Shown one piece after another: positions 35,901 through 45,500 of a DNA stretch of 64,000 nucleotides. This DNA is from Phaenicophaeus curvirostris (Eukaryota > Chordata > Aves > Cuculiformes > Cuculidae). How positions within the stretch are numbered: the stretch's first letter is position 1; the number at the start of each line of letters is the position of its first letter. Made by a program: the position numbers and the translations under genes. Below the pieces are notes generated by a model. The model did not search any database and had not been told where the DNA came from. It worked only from the letters and a program-made list of their open reading frames with translations. The stretch lies in the NCBI RefSeq assembly GCF_032191515.1, contig NC_091409.1, forward strand, positions 9,192,501 through 9,256,500, written 5' to 3'.

Positions 35901-38009
35901 TGAAATCCGTTCAACCCTATCTTGGTTTTAATTGTTCTGGTTTCTTAATCAAATCAAACCTCTTACAGAAGTCTTTCACATCAACACTGCGACTTTCAGC
36001 CATAAAACTTGCATTAGTGTAAGAATAAGTTTGTTTGACAGGATTTACTTTGATTGTCATTAATTAATTCACTTCTCAAGATGAGTCAGGTGAAAGAACC
36101 CATTGGTTGTCAGGGGCTGGTGCCAGGCTCATCCTCATTTACACTGCCTTCTGGCACATGTGCAGCACTGCTGGCTCCCTGGAAACTCCCCAGGTTTCCA
36201 GGGCTTGTGGAAAACCCACACCAAAAGCCCAGGTAGGTCATCACTGCAAGAGCCTTGCAGATGCTGGGTAGAGTTAATTTCTGGAAGGGTTTAGTTTAGC
36301 AGCTGCTGTTTTACCTTTCCTAGCTTGCTACTGAAGCAGATACTGCAAACCCAGCACCTTCAGCCTCTTGAGAAGAGAGGAACATTAACTGGTGGCTAGG
36401 CCACCCTTTCCAGCAAGACATGTTATCATTTCCGCACAGCTACACCTCAGCTGTTAAATCAGCCACAGTCTCTACTGTTTAAACTTCAAAAGTTCAACAA
36501 CATTGGTCATAATTTTTTTTTGCACCCTTCTACCTTGTCGTTTTGCCTCTGTTTCCACCTTTGGGCTAGTGTTTGCTGCTCTACAGCCCCTCACCCCTCC
36601 CCTAGGTCATTAGTTATTGCTCTCTTCACTCCTCCCTAAGTCAAACTATTCTTTAAATTGGTATGGGTTTACTTCTAAAGTAATTTGTTTAACAGATCAC
36701 TCTTGATTTCTAACCATTCATTTCTGTTTACATTTGCTCCCAGCATATTTAGCAGCTACTGAAGAGGTTGTTCAAAGCACCCAGTATTTAAGCACTGCTC
36801 AGACCAATACCAAGGTAAGGTTACCAATGCAAGCAGCCGCTAGGTGCTGTGACCAACCCCCCTGAACCCACCAAGATGAGGCCAATATTTGTTAACAAAT
36901 GTTTTTAAAGCTGTACGGGTGAGGTTCCAACGGCTGCTGGCCAGGGCTCAGGTGTTGAACAGCTTCTCACACAGGGCAGGGCTTTTCAAGTGCTAAGGCA
37001 TATAAACAAGCTCAGAGTAAGACCTAGGAAGAGGAAACGCTGGGGGTGAACCACAGTGCTGAGGACAAACAGCTTGGAAGCGACATACCTACCCAGTGGA
37101 GGTGGTTTCAGATTAGCACCAGGCAAGTTCACTCAGCAATCTTTCCAGAGAGCTTTCAAACAAAAGCCCTCTGTTTACCGAAACGCATGCCAGGGTCAGG
37201 AGGGGAGCATGGAGCAGTTTTCCTTACCTAATCTATACCCTTTATAAAGGCGACCTTTCTCACCGTCCAGAGCAGCCTGGACATCTTCTAGACGGTCATA
37301 CTGCACGAACCCATAGCCATGGTACATGCTGAGGGCTGCAAAAGTTAACAGCAGGGCAAGACCGGTTACAAGGACGGGACAGCACTGACCCACACCCCGG
37401 CTGTCACGCAACCCCGGCAGCGCAGCAAGCAAAGGGGCTCTGCCCAGAACCAACCGCACCAGCGCCCGCGCAATGCCACATCCACTGGGATCAGAGTGCA
37501 GAGCTTAAAGGCACTGAAATAAATTGCGCAGATCAGCTTCCTTCTGAGAAAGAAGTGACCAAAACAGAGCCAATGACGTGACCCAGGTTTAATTATGAAG
37601 TCATGAGAGTGACACCACACGCAACCCCAAAGGCCAGAGCAGCACTGACATACAGGCATACGCTTCAGCTGTGCCAAAGGAAGTATTTTCCCAGTGAAAA
37701 CACAGGCAAAGTTACCATTAAAGGTCACTTTTTAGGAGCAACGCTCATCACTCCTCCCATGGGCACCAAACAGTATGGGGCAAGCACTACAGTTACACTG
37801 CTCACTGAACTCCCTCCACAGAAAGGCAGAAGGCGATAATACTGACCCCGGATTTTGCCATATTTTGAAAATATCTCTTCCATCTCCTCACGGGTCATGT
37901 GGTCGGTGGGCAGATTGCCAACAAAAAGTCTTCTCTCTAAATCCTGAGGGTTGCTGCTGTTAGTGAAGTCACTCTGTTTGATGCTATTGCTCTTGCGTCC
38001 TCGAGCCAT
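23260..38009 (-). CDS. NCOA5: NCOA5, nuclear receptor coactivator 5, with N-terminal RRM
   Basis: NCOA5 (also called CIA) is a nuclear coregulator of estrogen and other nuclear receptors. Nine coding exons, in transcript order: 38009-37847, 37335-37228, 33436-33370, 29998-29621, 29360-29245, 29112-28986, 26621-26422, 24652-24329, 23915-23260. All junctions are GT-AG and all phases agree, giving 712 residues. Order of parts: RRM (about residues 27-97), a short Ser/Arg/Pro link, an RD-dipeptide region of about 125 residues, a basic coiled segment, an anticodon-binding-like domain (CSVIVVNKQTK to MVLVARNYERY), the LxxLL receptor box LLNLL, and a Gln/Ser/Pro/Ala-rich tail ending GSYQRHY. From Met101 onward it aligns with the 579-residue human protein as I remember it. 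The start at 38009 has an A at -3 and follows a polypyrimidine-AG acceptor. Confidence 0.93.
24329..24652 (-). CDS. NCOA5: NCOA5 exon with the LxxLL nuclear receptor box
   Basis: The exon encodes EHRNMPQDDAMVLVARNYER, a charged helix (EKEREEIARQAAKMADEAIL), GVRGGHPPGIQ, and TLLNLLADNRYL, which contains the LLNLL receptor-interaction motif. It ends TDKVINYLRDRKERLL. It matches human NCOA5 with few changes. Confidence 0.95.
26422..29112 (-). CDS. NCOA5: NCOA5 exons for the anticodon-binding-like domain
   Basis: Exons 29112-28986 (RLKREERRREELYRQYYEE, RPVDCSVIVVNKQTK) and 26621-26422 (EYAESVGRKVRDLGMVVDL, LTQALDDVSRGGSPFAIVI, TVNIMFGTPQ) encode the basic helix and the fold related to the anticodon-binding domain of class II tRNA synthetases. 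The domain assignment comes from family knowledge. The intron between them, 26622-28985, carries an antisense CR1 (27785-27962) and otherwise unique sequence. Confidence 0.93.
27785..27962 (-). mobile_element. CR1 LINE fragment in an NCOA5 intron, antisense
   Basis: Contains GGAAAGGACCTCAAAGCCCA, CCAACCCCTGCCATGGGCAG and ACCTCTAGGGATGGAGCATC, the CR1 3' region in reverse, diverged and lacking the terminal ATTCTATG repeats. It is an older copy than those in the intergenic region. Confidence 0.9.
29245..29998 (-). CDS. NCOA5: NCOA5 RD-repeat exons
   Basis: Exon 29998-29621 encodes EPYAYGDGRDARRDRSP followed by about 30 Arg-Asp dipeptides in units such as DPRDLRDPRDI, ending REPLYDRYRDP and DPLYR. 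The coding DNA is an imperfect tandem array of 15-30-base units. Exon 29360-29245 encodes RDEGYDRYLRLEDYYRRKDD and DRYKEHFD. The RD block is an alternating-charge segment of the kind found in RNA-processing proteins such as NELF-E. Confidence 0.94.
29999..33369 (-). other. NCOA5: NCOA5 intron between the RD exon and the Met101 exon
   Basis: A 3.4-kb intron of unique sequence. I find no further exon, repeat or RNA gene in it. The G/A-rich stretch at 31030-31120 contains locally duplicated AGCACCAGGGAGAGCAG-like text. Confidence 0.6.
33370..33436 (-). CDS. NCOA5: NCOA5 exon holding the RRM's last strand and the mammalian-type start Met101
   Basis: This 67-nt exon has acceptor TTTACAG and donor GTAAAG. 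It encodes DIKKAVERRN, then MNKTSSRSSPARR, the counterpart of the human N-terminus MNTAPSRPSPTRR. The ATG at 33407-33405 is in frame with the upstream RRM exons, and DIKKA completes the final beta strand of the RRM. Phases agree with both neighbours: G|AT from the RRM exon and AG|G into the RD exon. Confidence 0.9.
33437..37227 (-). other. NCOA5: NCOA5 intron separating the RRM exons from the Met101 exon
   Basis: A 3.8-kb intron, AT-richer than the rest of the window (notably 34620-35110). No coding sequence or recognisable repeat was found. A promoter for a short isoform starting at Met101 would have to lie here, but I see no clear core promoter. Confidence 0.55.
37228..38009 (-). CDS. NCOA5: NCOA5 RRM exons
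   Basis: Exon 38009-37847 encodes MARGRKSNSIKQSD, the RNP2-like LFVGNL (residues 28-33), and EEIFSKYGKI. Exon 37335-37228 encodes ALSMYHGYGFVQYD, with the RNP1-like HGYGFVQY at residues 60-67, and EDVQAALDGEKGRLYKGYRL. Together with the next exon they form a complete RRM most like those of hnRNP C/RALY (IFSKYGKI, short beta2-beta3 loop, GE-GR). The donor of the first is GTCAGT and of the second GTAAGG. The upstream acceptor is inferred at about 38034-38038 behind a T-rich tract. Confidence 0.88.
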
Positions 38010-38037
38010 TTTGCTCTCGTTCCAAATCCAGCTCTTC

Positions 38038-40835
38038 GCAAAAAAAGAAAAAGGGCCATGCATATAATTTCAATCCACAACATTAAAATTCAGCTGGAAC
38101 ATGATTAAACGCAGTAGCTGTGCAGACCAGAAGCCAGTCTGGTCTGCCTGACACAAGCTTCACTCCAGAAAAGCCTTAATGCAAGTGGCATAAGAGTCTG
38201 GCAAAGTGTACATCGCAGCGTTGCTTGGATACTGACAGGCAGCAAACCAAAATATTTTGCAGATAGGCTTTAATGGTTTAGTTCCAAACTAATACACAAA
38301 TAAAACTGATTTTCCACTAAAACATCTTAACTTTAAGCTTTTCAACACACCCATTGCTGTCACATCCATTTCTGCAACCACTGTAAAGAAGTGTCAAAAT
38401 TCAAGCAGTATTTTAATAAGCAGAAAGGAAACGCTCGTCCTTACATTGCTCAACAGGACCCAAATGCCTCCGCACCAGCTCTGAAGGAGGCACTGGGCGG
38501 TACCGTTTGCATCCCCTCAGTGACCATGCCTGGATCACTACACCCAGCATCAGCAGACCCCGTTCCTCGGCCACAACCCTGTTAAAGCCCCAGCCCATCA
38601 CCCAACACGCGGTCAGCTCCCACCACAGGCGGGTCCACGGCCAAGGATTCCAGGAGGCCCAAGAAAACATTGTTCACTGCCTCACCTTCCCCGGCATCGT
38701 AACGCACACCTCACTAACCCACAGTACCAGCAGGAACAGCCAGCAACGTTCCCTGCAAAAACTTACCCAAAGAGCTACAGCCAAACACCCCCAACAAACA
38801 AAGCCCAACACCAACTCCACCAAACCAACCCCCCTCAGGGTTCCAGGTTTGAAGCTCAAATAAATGAAGAGCGCTGAAACTCTCAAGATGACCGTGAAAG
38901 TTTGGAAACTCTTTATTAAAGTTGTACTAACTTCCTACACACTCATCTACAGGAACGCAAGATGAGACTTTCTGTTTATAACATGCAAGAAACCTGGAAA
39001 AAGAAAACGGTGAAATTGATGATTTCAACAGAAGCCTGTGCTGTTAATCGTGAGATACCCACAACCAACACACTCCTCAGCTGTAAGTTCCCACTGTTAC
39101 AGTCTAAAAGGAGCCTCCAAAAAAAACATTCAAACACCCAGAAATATCAAACAGCCTTACATAAATACTTCCACAACTCAGAAAACATATCTCCTCCAGA
39201 TCAGAGAGAAAACCCAGAAGGGTTTAAGGTCAATCAACTTCATATTGTATCCCTTTTCTCCTTCTTTCAGGCAACCCTGCAGGGACAGGAGAACAGCTCC
39301 CAGCCTAACAAACCTGTTAGAAATAACTGAACCACCAGAACAGCGGCAAGGGAAAAAACTAACATCCAAACAAAACATAAGTCATTTCTGCTCCCATATT
39401 TGCCTCAATCCTTCTATGACCTTGTCTCCACATGGACACAGCTCTACCTTTCCCGTCAGAAGTATGGCATCTTGTCCTATTTTTCCTTAGGAAAGCACCA
39501 GACCTCCTCCCCACCCCAACCCTTATTCCACTACTACAGCTCAGTTTTCACGAGACCAGAGGAAAGAAGTTTCCAGAATCTTCCCAGGATGACCATAAAA
39601 CACAGGAAGACCCAACCAGCCCAAGGTCCCATTTGGAGCAGGGCAATGTCCCAGCTGGATCCAGCTGTCACAGCCTTCTCCAGCTAGGTTCCAGTGCTCC
39701 CAGGGAAGGGGACTCGGAGCACTGGCACAGGTGGCACAGCCCAGTGTCTGCTGCCTCAGGAGGTCACGCAGCAAAGGGGCACCAGGAGCCATGCCTGCTG
39801 CTGGGACACAAAGGTAAAAAGCCCTAAGAAATTCTCTTTCTTTTTCCTTAAGGGTGGGATCAGTAGGGGTGGCTGGGCAAAGGGAGCAGGAACACTCCAC
39901 GTGAGGGAAAACAGGGAGCTCTTTTTCCACATGCAAGCGACTTCCAAAACAAAGGAACAAATCCAAAACACTCAAACAGGCCAAACTTCTAGAGAGTTTC
40001 CATGTAAGAGCATTTATTTCTTCTTACTATTTTCCACTTGGTAGATTATACAGTTAAGGGCTGATTAGTAATCTTAAAACAGAATAAACAAATGCTATCT
40101 CAGGTCTATGAATTCTGCACCAGGGGAATGGCTTATTTCTACGAGAGCAGCTGGAAGAGCCAGACAGGCACCCGGGCAGCTTAGGGCTGCCAAACCCTGC
40201 ACAGAAACCCAGCACAGAAACCCAGCACGCTCCTCTGGCGGGACAGCCCACCAGCTCTGGTGCCAATAAACCCTCTGAGAGTTAATTCACAGCATCACGG
40301 AAGGGTTTGGGCGGGACACCCAGTTCCACCCCCCCGCCAAGGGCAGGCAGGGACACCTCCCACTGTATCCGGTTGCTCCAAGCCCCATCCAACCTGGCTC
40401 TGAACCCCTCCAGGGATGGGGCAGCCACCACTGCTCTGGGCAACCCGGGCCAGGGCCTCCTCACCCTCATAATGAAGAGTTTCTTCCTAACGTCCAATTT
40501 AAATCTTCGCCCTTTCCAATCTAAAGCCATTCCCTCTCGTTCTATCACCGCAGGCCCTTGCGAAGAGCCCCGTTTCCCTCGTCTTATCTTCAGAGCCAGC
40601 GCAGTTGCGAACAACAGCGCCACAGCTCGAAACTCACCCAGCACCGGGGAAACCTCGCGGCGGGGCCCGCGAGGCTCTGGGCGAGGCGCGGCCCGGGAGT
40701 CCCGGACCCCGCCCCGGGCCCCGCCGCCGCCCGAGGGGCTGGGCCGGATCCCGCCGCCGCGGCTCCCGGCGGCCCCGAGCCCTGCGGCGCGCCCCCCCAG
40801 CGCTCCCCCTCCCCCCGGCCCCGGGCCCCGCTCAC
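38038..40835 (-). other. NCOA5: NCOA5 first intron
   Basis: Non-coding interval between the CpG-rich promoter and the first coding exon. It holds an antisense CR1 (40290-40572) near the promoter and otherwise unique sequence. The exact 5' boundary depends on which donor is used: GTGAGT after 40638 or GTGAGC after 40836 on the minus strand. Confidence 0.5.
40290..40572 (-). mobile_element. CR1 LINE fragment, antisense
   Basis: It shows CR1 3'-region text in reverse orientation, such as CCCCATCCAACCTGGCTCTG, CCTCCAGGGATGGGGCAGCC and AGTTTCTTCCTAACGTCCAA. It ends just inside the NCOA5 CpG island. Confidence 0.9.
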
Positions 40836-41135
40836 CGCGCCGGTCCCGCCGCGCCCGAGGCCGCCGCCCGCCAGGACAAAGGCGCCAACCGCGGCTGCCG
40901 CGCGGCACCGTCGCAAAAGGGTGATGAGAGACGGGGAACGGGGAAGTAGGAATGGGGAGGGGAGGGGAGCTGGCGGCGCCTCGCGCTTTACGGCGCGGCG
41001 CGCTGACGTCACGCGCACGGCGCTCCGGCCTCGGTAGGCGTGGCGGAGGGCGGGGCCGAGCGCCGGACCCGGCTCCCGGCGTGCCCCGCGCGGGGCCTCT
41101 GCCGCAGGGCAGGCTGGGAGTTGTAGTCCCACCCG
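40640..41135 (-). promoter_or_regulatory. NCOA5: NCOA5 CpG-island promoter and probable non-coding first exon
   Basis: A very GC- and CpG-rich block contains a full palindromic CRE (TGACGTCA, 41004-41011) and a ZNF143-type motif (41114-41130, minus strand ACTACAACTCCCAG). Two candidate first-exon donors face the gene (after 40836 and after 40638). No TATA box is visible. The start site is inferred to lie around 40.85-41.05 kb. Confidence 0.65.
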
Positions 41136-41277
41136 GGAGCGGCGGGGATGGGGCCGCCGGGGGGCGCCAGCGGCCTCTGCGCGAGGCGGGAGCGGGGCTG
41201 GGACCGAGACTGGGGTCAGGGTAGGGGCCGGGGCGGGAGCCGGGGCCGGGCTCCTGCGCCCTCCTGCGCGTTCGGTG

Positions 41278-41287
41278 GGGACTTTCC
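41278..41287 (+). promoter_or_regulatory. Canonical NF-kappa-B site
   Basis: GGGACTTTCC is a perfect match to the classical kappa-B element. It lies about 1.2 kb upstream of the CD40 start and 0.2-0.4 kb from the NCOA5 promoter. A weaker kappa-B-like GGGGAAGCCCC lies at 42366-42376, close to the CD40 start. Confidence 0.55.
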
Positions 41288-41452
41288 CGGCCCAAGCCCG
41301 CTCTCAGAAATCCCCTCCGTGCCTCTGCCGCCGCCCTCGAGATCCCCCGGGACCCTCGCTCTCAGCCGGTGCCGGGAAGTGGCGCGGGCGGGGAGGCCGG
41401 AGCAGGCGGCCCCAGGCTGCTCCCCGGCGGCCCCGGGCACAGAGGGACCGCA

Positions 41453-41619
41453 GCGGCTCGGGAACAGGCTGCCCAGGGAGCGGGTTGAGTCCCCTTCCCT
41501 GGAGGGGTTTAAGGGACGGGTGGACGAGGCGCTGAGGGACATGGTTTAGTGATTGATGGGAATGGTTGGACTCGATGATCCGGTGGGTCTCTTCCAACCT
41601 GGTGATTCTATGATTCCAA
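41453..41619 (+). mobile_element. CR1 LINE 3' end, sense
   Basis: Starts GGGAACAGGCTGCCCAGGG and ends with GGTTGGACTCGATGATCCGG, TCTTCCAACCTGGTGATTCT and ATGATTCC. It is 5'-truncated and lies between the NCOA5 and CD40 promoters. Confidence 0.93.
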
Positions 41620-42461
41620 GTGGCACCAGGCCGAGGAACCGGAACACACGGGTCTCACGGCTGCTCGGCCTCACAGCTACCGTCACCGGCTCAGCCCCAC
41701 TTGCCCGGCTGGCGGCTCATGGCCTGGCACGGGCACCGGAGGCCGGAGCTCAGAGCGATGCCGAGCAGCCACCGCTCCGTGCCCAGCCACGCTGGAGAGG
41801 GGAGCACGGGGAGAATCCCGTGGAACTTCCCTGGGGCCTGCTCGAGGGAAGCGAAGCAGAGCCACCGGCCGGCTCCAGGCCTCCACTCTTTCCCACTCCT
41901 GGGGTGACGCAGTTGCGGGGAGTCCCTGCAGAGCCTGAGGTCGAGGGGGGCTCTCCGGGACCCAGCCCTGAGCTGTCTGAGAAGATGAAGTGAAACCTCG
42001 CACTTCTCCCTCGAGAAGCAGCCGGTGGGGGCAGCGGGGACGCTTTCCTACAGCCGCTCCGGCCCGGCTGCACCTCCTCACCCCGGAAAATCATGGAATG
42101 CTGGGTTGGAAGGGACCTCAGGGCTCACCGGTCTCATCTTTTAGGCCATCTGTAGTTCAGACGGCGCACGGAGCCGCCGGGAGACGGCAATAAGGCTGCT
42201 TTGCTCCAGGGCCGGTGGCGTGGACAGACCCGTGCTCCGGGCGGGGGTCCCGGGGGTCCCGGGGGCCGGCTTGTCGCGTCCCGGTGGTCCCGGGGGCTGG
42301 GGCGTTCCCGGGACGCGGCGGCTGCCGTGGAGCCGCTCCCCGCCCCCCCGGGCCCCAGGCGCTGCGGGGAAGCCCCGGGCGGGCGGCCCGGACGCCCCTT
42401 TCCTGGGCGGGCTCGGGCCGGGCGTTATAGGGCGGGCGGCGGCGGAGGCGGCGGAGGCGGC
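41620..42461 (+). promoter_or_regulatory. CD40: CD40 upstream region and promoter
   Basis: A GC-rich region with a short antisense CR1 end at 42088-42140. The last 250 bases are strongly CpG-rich, with GTTATAGGGCGGG at 42424-42436 (a TATA-like/GC-box pair) and a GGC/GGA run just before the ATG. Transcription start is inferred at about 42.44 kb. Confidence 0.55.
42088..42140 (-). mobile_element. CR1 3'-terminal fragment, antisense
   Basis: AATCATGGAATGCTGGGTTG followed by GAAGGGACCTCAGGGCTCA is the CR1 terminus in reverse. Only about 50 bases remain. Confidence 0.75.
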
Positions 42462-42509
42462 ATGAAGGGGCTCGGGCTGCTGGGGCTGCTCGGAGGGGCC
42501 CTGCTGGGC
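42462..42509 (+). CDS. CD40: CD40 signal-peptide exon
   Basis: Encodes 16 residues, a start Met-Lys followed by a Leu/Gly-rich hydrophobic core, ending before GTGAGT in phase 0, which fits exon 2 starting FWEPGDAVRC. A downstream ATG in this exon is absent, so the start is clear. Confidence 0.85.
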
Positions 42510-45500
42510 GTGAGTGGGGCCGGGGGAGCGGGACGGGGCGGGGGGAGCGGGGCTGGGGCAGAGGGAGCGGGATGGGGCACGGGGAGTGGGATGGAGGAGC
42601 AGGATGGGACAGGGGGAGCAGGGATGGGGACAGGGGGAGCGGGGCTGGGGCAGGGGGAGCGGGATGGAGGAGCGGGATGGGGATAGGGGGAGCGAGATGG
42701 GGCAGGGGGAGTGAGATGGAGGAGCGGGATGGGACAGGGGGAGCAGGGCTGGGGCAGGGGGAGCGGGATGGGGCAGGGGGGATGGGATGGGATGGGTCAG
42801 GGGGATCTGGGACGGGGCCGAGGGATCGGGGATGGGGCAGGGGGATCTGGGACGGGGCAGGGGGAGCGGGGACGGGGCAGGGGGAGCGGGATGGTTCAGG
42901 GGCTGTGGCTGCTCAGGACGCCCCTGCTGGGCGTGAGTGGGGCTGAGGGCTGGGGGTCGGGCTGGGGCTGGGGCAGGGACTGGGGCTGCGGGCAGGCAGG
43001 GGCTCCTCGGCACGGGGCGGCTGCGGACAGGGGCTTCGCCCTCCCTCCGTCCCTCTCTTGGGACAGAACCCCGACCGCAGCCCTGCTTTCCGGGAAGGGG
43101 CCCGTCCCCTCGGTGTGTCCCGCCCCCCGAGAGGCCACGGCGGAGCCGGCCCGGGGAAAGGAGCGGGCGGGGCAGCCCCTGCCTGCAGCCCCTTCAGCCC
43201 GACCCCCTCCGTGCTCCCTCCCCGACGGAGCGGGGCCTGTGGGGTCTGCAGCCCGGGATTTGGGGTCTGCAATCCGGGATTTGGGGTCTGCAGCCCGGGA
43301 TTTGAGGTCAGCGGCAGCCGTCGGTGGGGCTGCAGCCCGGGGTGCCAGGCGCTGCGGGGTGAACCTGTCTGCACCCGTTTCATTTCCCCTTGTACCACTG
43401 TCAGCCGTGCATAGTGGCAGAGCCCAATCCCAGTCCGGTTTCCCTCTGCCAGGTCAGATGTGGCCGTGCCCCATCACTGCCCCAGGGGTCCTGCGGGGTC
43501 AGCTGGGCCATGGCTCCCTCACCCACCAGCCCGCAGCCTGCAGTCGCCTCTCCCCAGGGCTCTGCTGGAGCCTCCGTCCCGCTCCCTGGGGTGGGCAGGT
43601 GTGCCAGGAGCTGCTGGGGATGAGATGCTGTGCTGCTGTGGGTGTCCTGCGCCAAGGCTGTCCAAGATCTGATTTCCTGCCTCCTCTCCTCCCTTCCCCA
43701 TCCGCAAGGAAGGGCCCTAGCTGGCTTTTAGCTGGCTTTTCGTGGATGATATCCTTGCCTGGAGCTTTCCTGCCCCTGAGGGCCAGTGCATCAGTCCTGG
43801 TTAACCCTGTGTCCCCTTCCCTGGGGCGGTGCACGATTGCCATCTGGTAGGAAACCTGAGGAAACGTGGGGTCACCCTTCTGGCATCGCTGCCTCCCCAC
43901 TTCAAAGAGAACACGGTTGGCACCAAGCAGCGCAGGCGGCGCTGCTGCGGTCTGTGGTTGGTGCAGGCATGGGAAGCACAGCGTGAGGCAGCCCTCACCT
44001 CACGACATGGGTTAGCGTACAGGTTAGCACACATGTGCTTGCAGAGGCGATGCAGTGCTGGGGAGCAGCATGAATTCACAGGTCTTGTTTCCTCCAGTTC
44101 TGGGAGCCTGGTGATGCCGTAAGATGCTTTGATAAGCAATATGAACACAAGGGCTGGTGCTGCAACCGCTGTCAGCCAGGTACAGAGACCCCTTCTCCTT
44201 TCCTGGGTCCCGCTCTGCCAGGAGCCCCTGACCAGCCACAGTGGAGCAAGCCCAGCTTGCTGTGACTGAGCCCACCCAACCCCACTGCCAGCAGCGCTAG
44301 CAGCTTCATCTCCCTGTGTCACCTCAGTGCTAGAGCAACTGGGGACTGGCTGCTGGCTGGGGAGGGGGAAAGCCACCTCAGCCCCTCCTCACCAGCCTCT
44401 ATTGCAGGGGAAAAGCTGGTCTCAGAATGCAATGTCACAGAAGATTCTGTCTGTGCCCCCTGTGAGAGCGGACACTATCAGCCAAGCTGGACCAGGGAGA
44501 GCGACTGTGCTCCCCACCACGTCTGTGATGACAGTAAGTGCTCCCTGTGCCCACTGGCCTGGCCTGTGGAGGCTGCAGGGGCCGGTGTTCCCCTAGGCTC
44601 ATCCGCCCTGTGTCTCACCTTGTCTGTGTGCTCCCTTTGCCCAGACACCGGCCTCATCGTGAAGACACAAGGCAACGCAACACACAACACAGTGTGCCAG
44701 TGCCGGGCCGGCATGCACTGCTCTGACACCAGCTGCCAGACCTGCGTGGAGAACCAGCCCTGCCAGCATGGTTTTGGCTTTGTTGCAGGTGAGTCTGGGC
44801 AGCTCCTCCCTTGCAGCCGGAGCGATGGCCTGGCAGGATTGACCTCAGGTCCTCTAGAGAAGGGGGACGCCCCCAGCGTGGTCCCCATAGCAGGGCTCTG
44901 GGAGAGCTGACACCAGATCTGGCAGGTTTGCCATGGGGAGGGCCGTTTGCTGACCCCCACTGACCTTCCTGCAACCTCTGCTTGTCTCCAGCCAAGGCTG
45001 TGGCCCGGATATCGTCCCCCTGCGAGCCCTGTGCAGAAGGCACTTTCTCCAACGTCTCTTCTAAAACTGAGCCGTGCCATCCCTGGACAAGGTATTGTCT
45101 GGGCGCTGGCCGCACCTTTCACCCATCCACAGCTGTGCCCAGTCCCTGTTAGCATGTCCTCTGCTGGCAACATCCTTAGGGACCCTGGGGACCAGGAGCG
45201 CCGCTGAGGCTGGTGAGGTGCAGGGCAGTGTGGCTGAGCTTGAGACAGACGTCCAGGTGCTTGTGACCGTCCCTCAGCGTGTGCACAGAGTGCTCGCCGT
45301 GGCAGGGATGTCCACACTGTTGTCTATGCTGGGAAGCAAGGGATGATGAGCTCCGGGAACCCCCATGCCTGTCCAGGCACTCTCCTAGCATGCTCCTTGG
45401 CTGTAGCCATCAGCTGACGCACCAGCCCTCTCTGTGGCAAGTCTGGCTTTGAGGATGCCATGGGCTGGCAGGTTGTCCCTGTATTTAGAAAGCTGCTTAA

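Noticed and set aside
29621..37335. Direct splicing of the RRM exon (ending 37228) to the RD exon (starting 29998)
   Set aside because: The phases do not match (phase 1 to phase 2). The 67-nt Met101 exon is required to keep the frame.
38010..38063. Upstream extension MHGPFSFFAKSWIWNESK of the NCOA5 RRM frame
   Set aside because: The DNA encoding FSFFAK is the T-rich tract of a splice acceptor, so translation should begin at the ATG at 38009.
40282..41295. Minus-strand frame of 337 codons across the NCOA5 CpG island
   Set aside because: It runs through a CR1 fragment and low-complexity CpG-island sequence, so it is a composition artefact.
42711..43850. Plus-strand frame of 379 codons in CD40 intron 1
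   Set aside because: It reads the G-rich minisatellite and its flank as Gly/Arg/Trp repeats. It lies between two well-supported CD40 exons.
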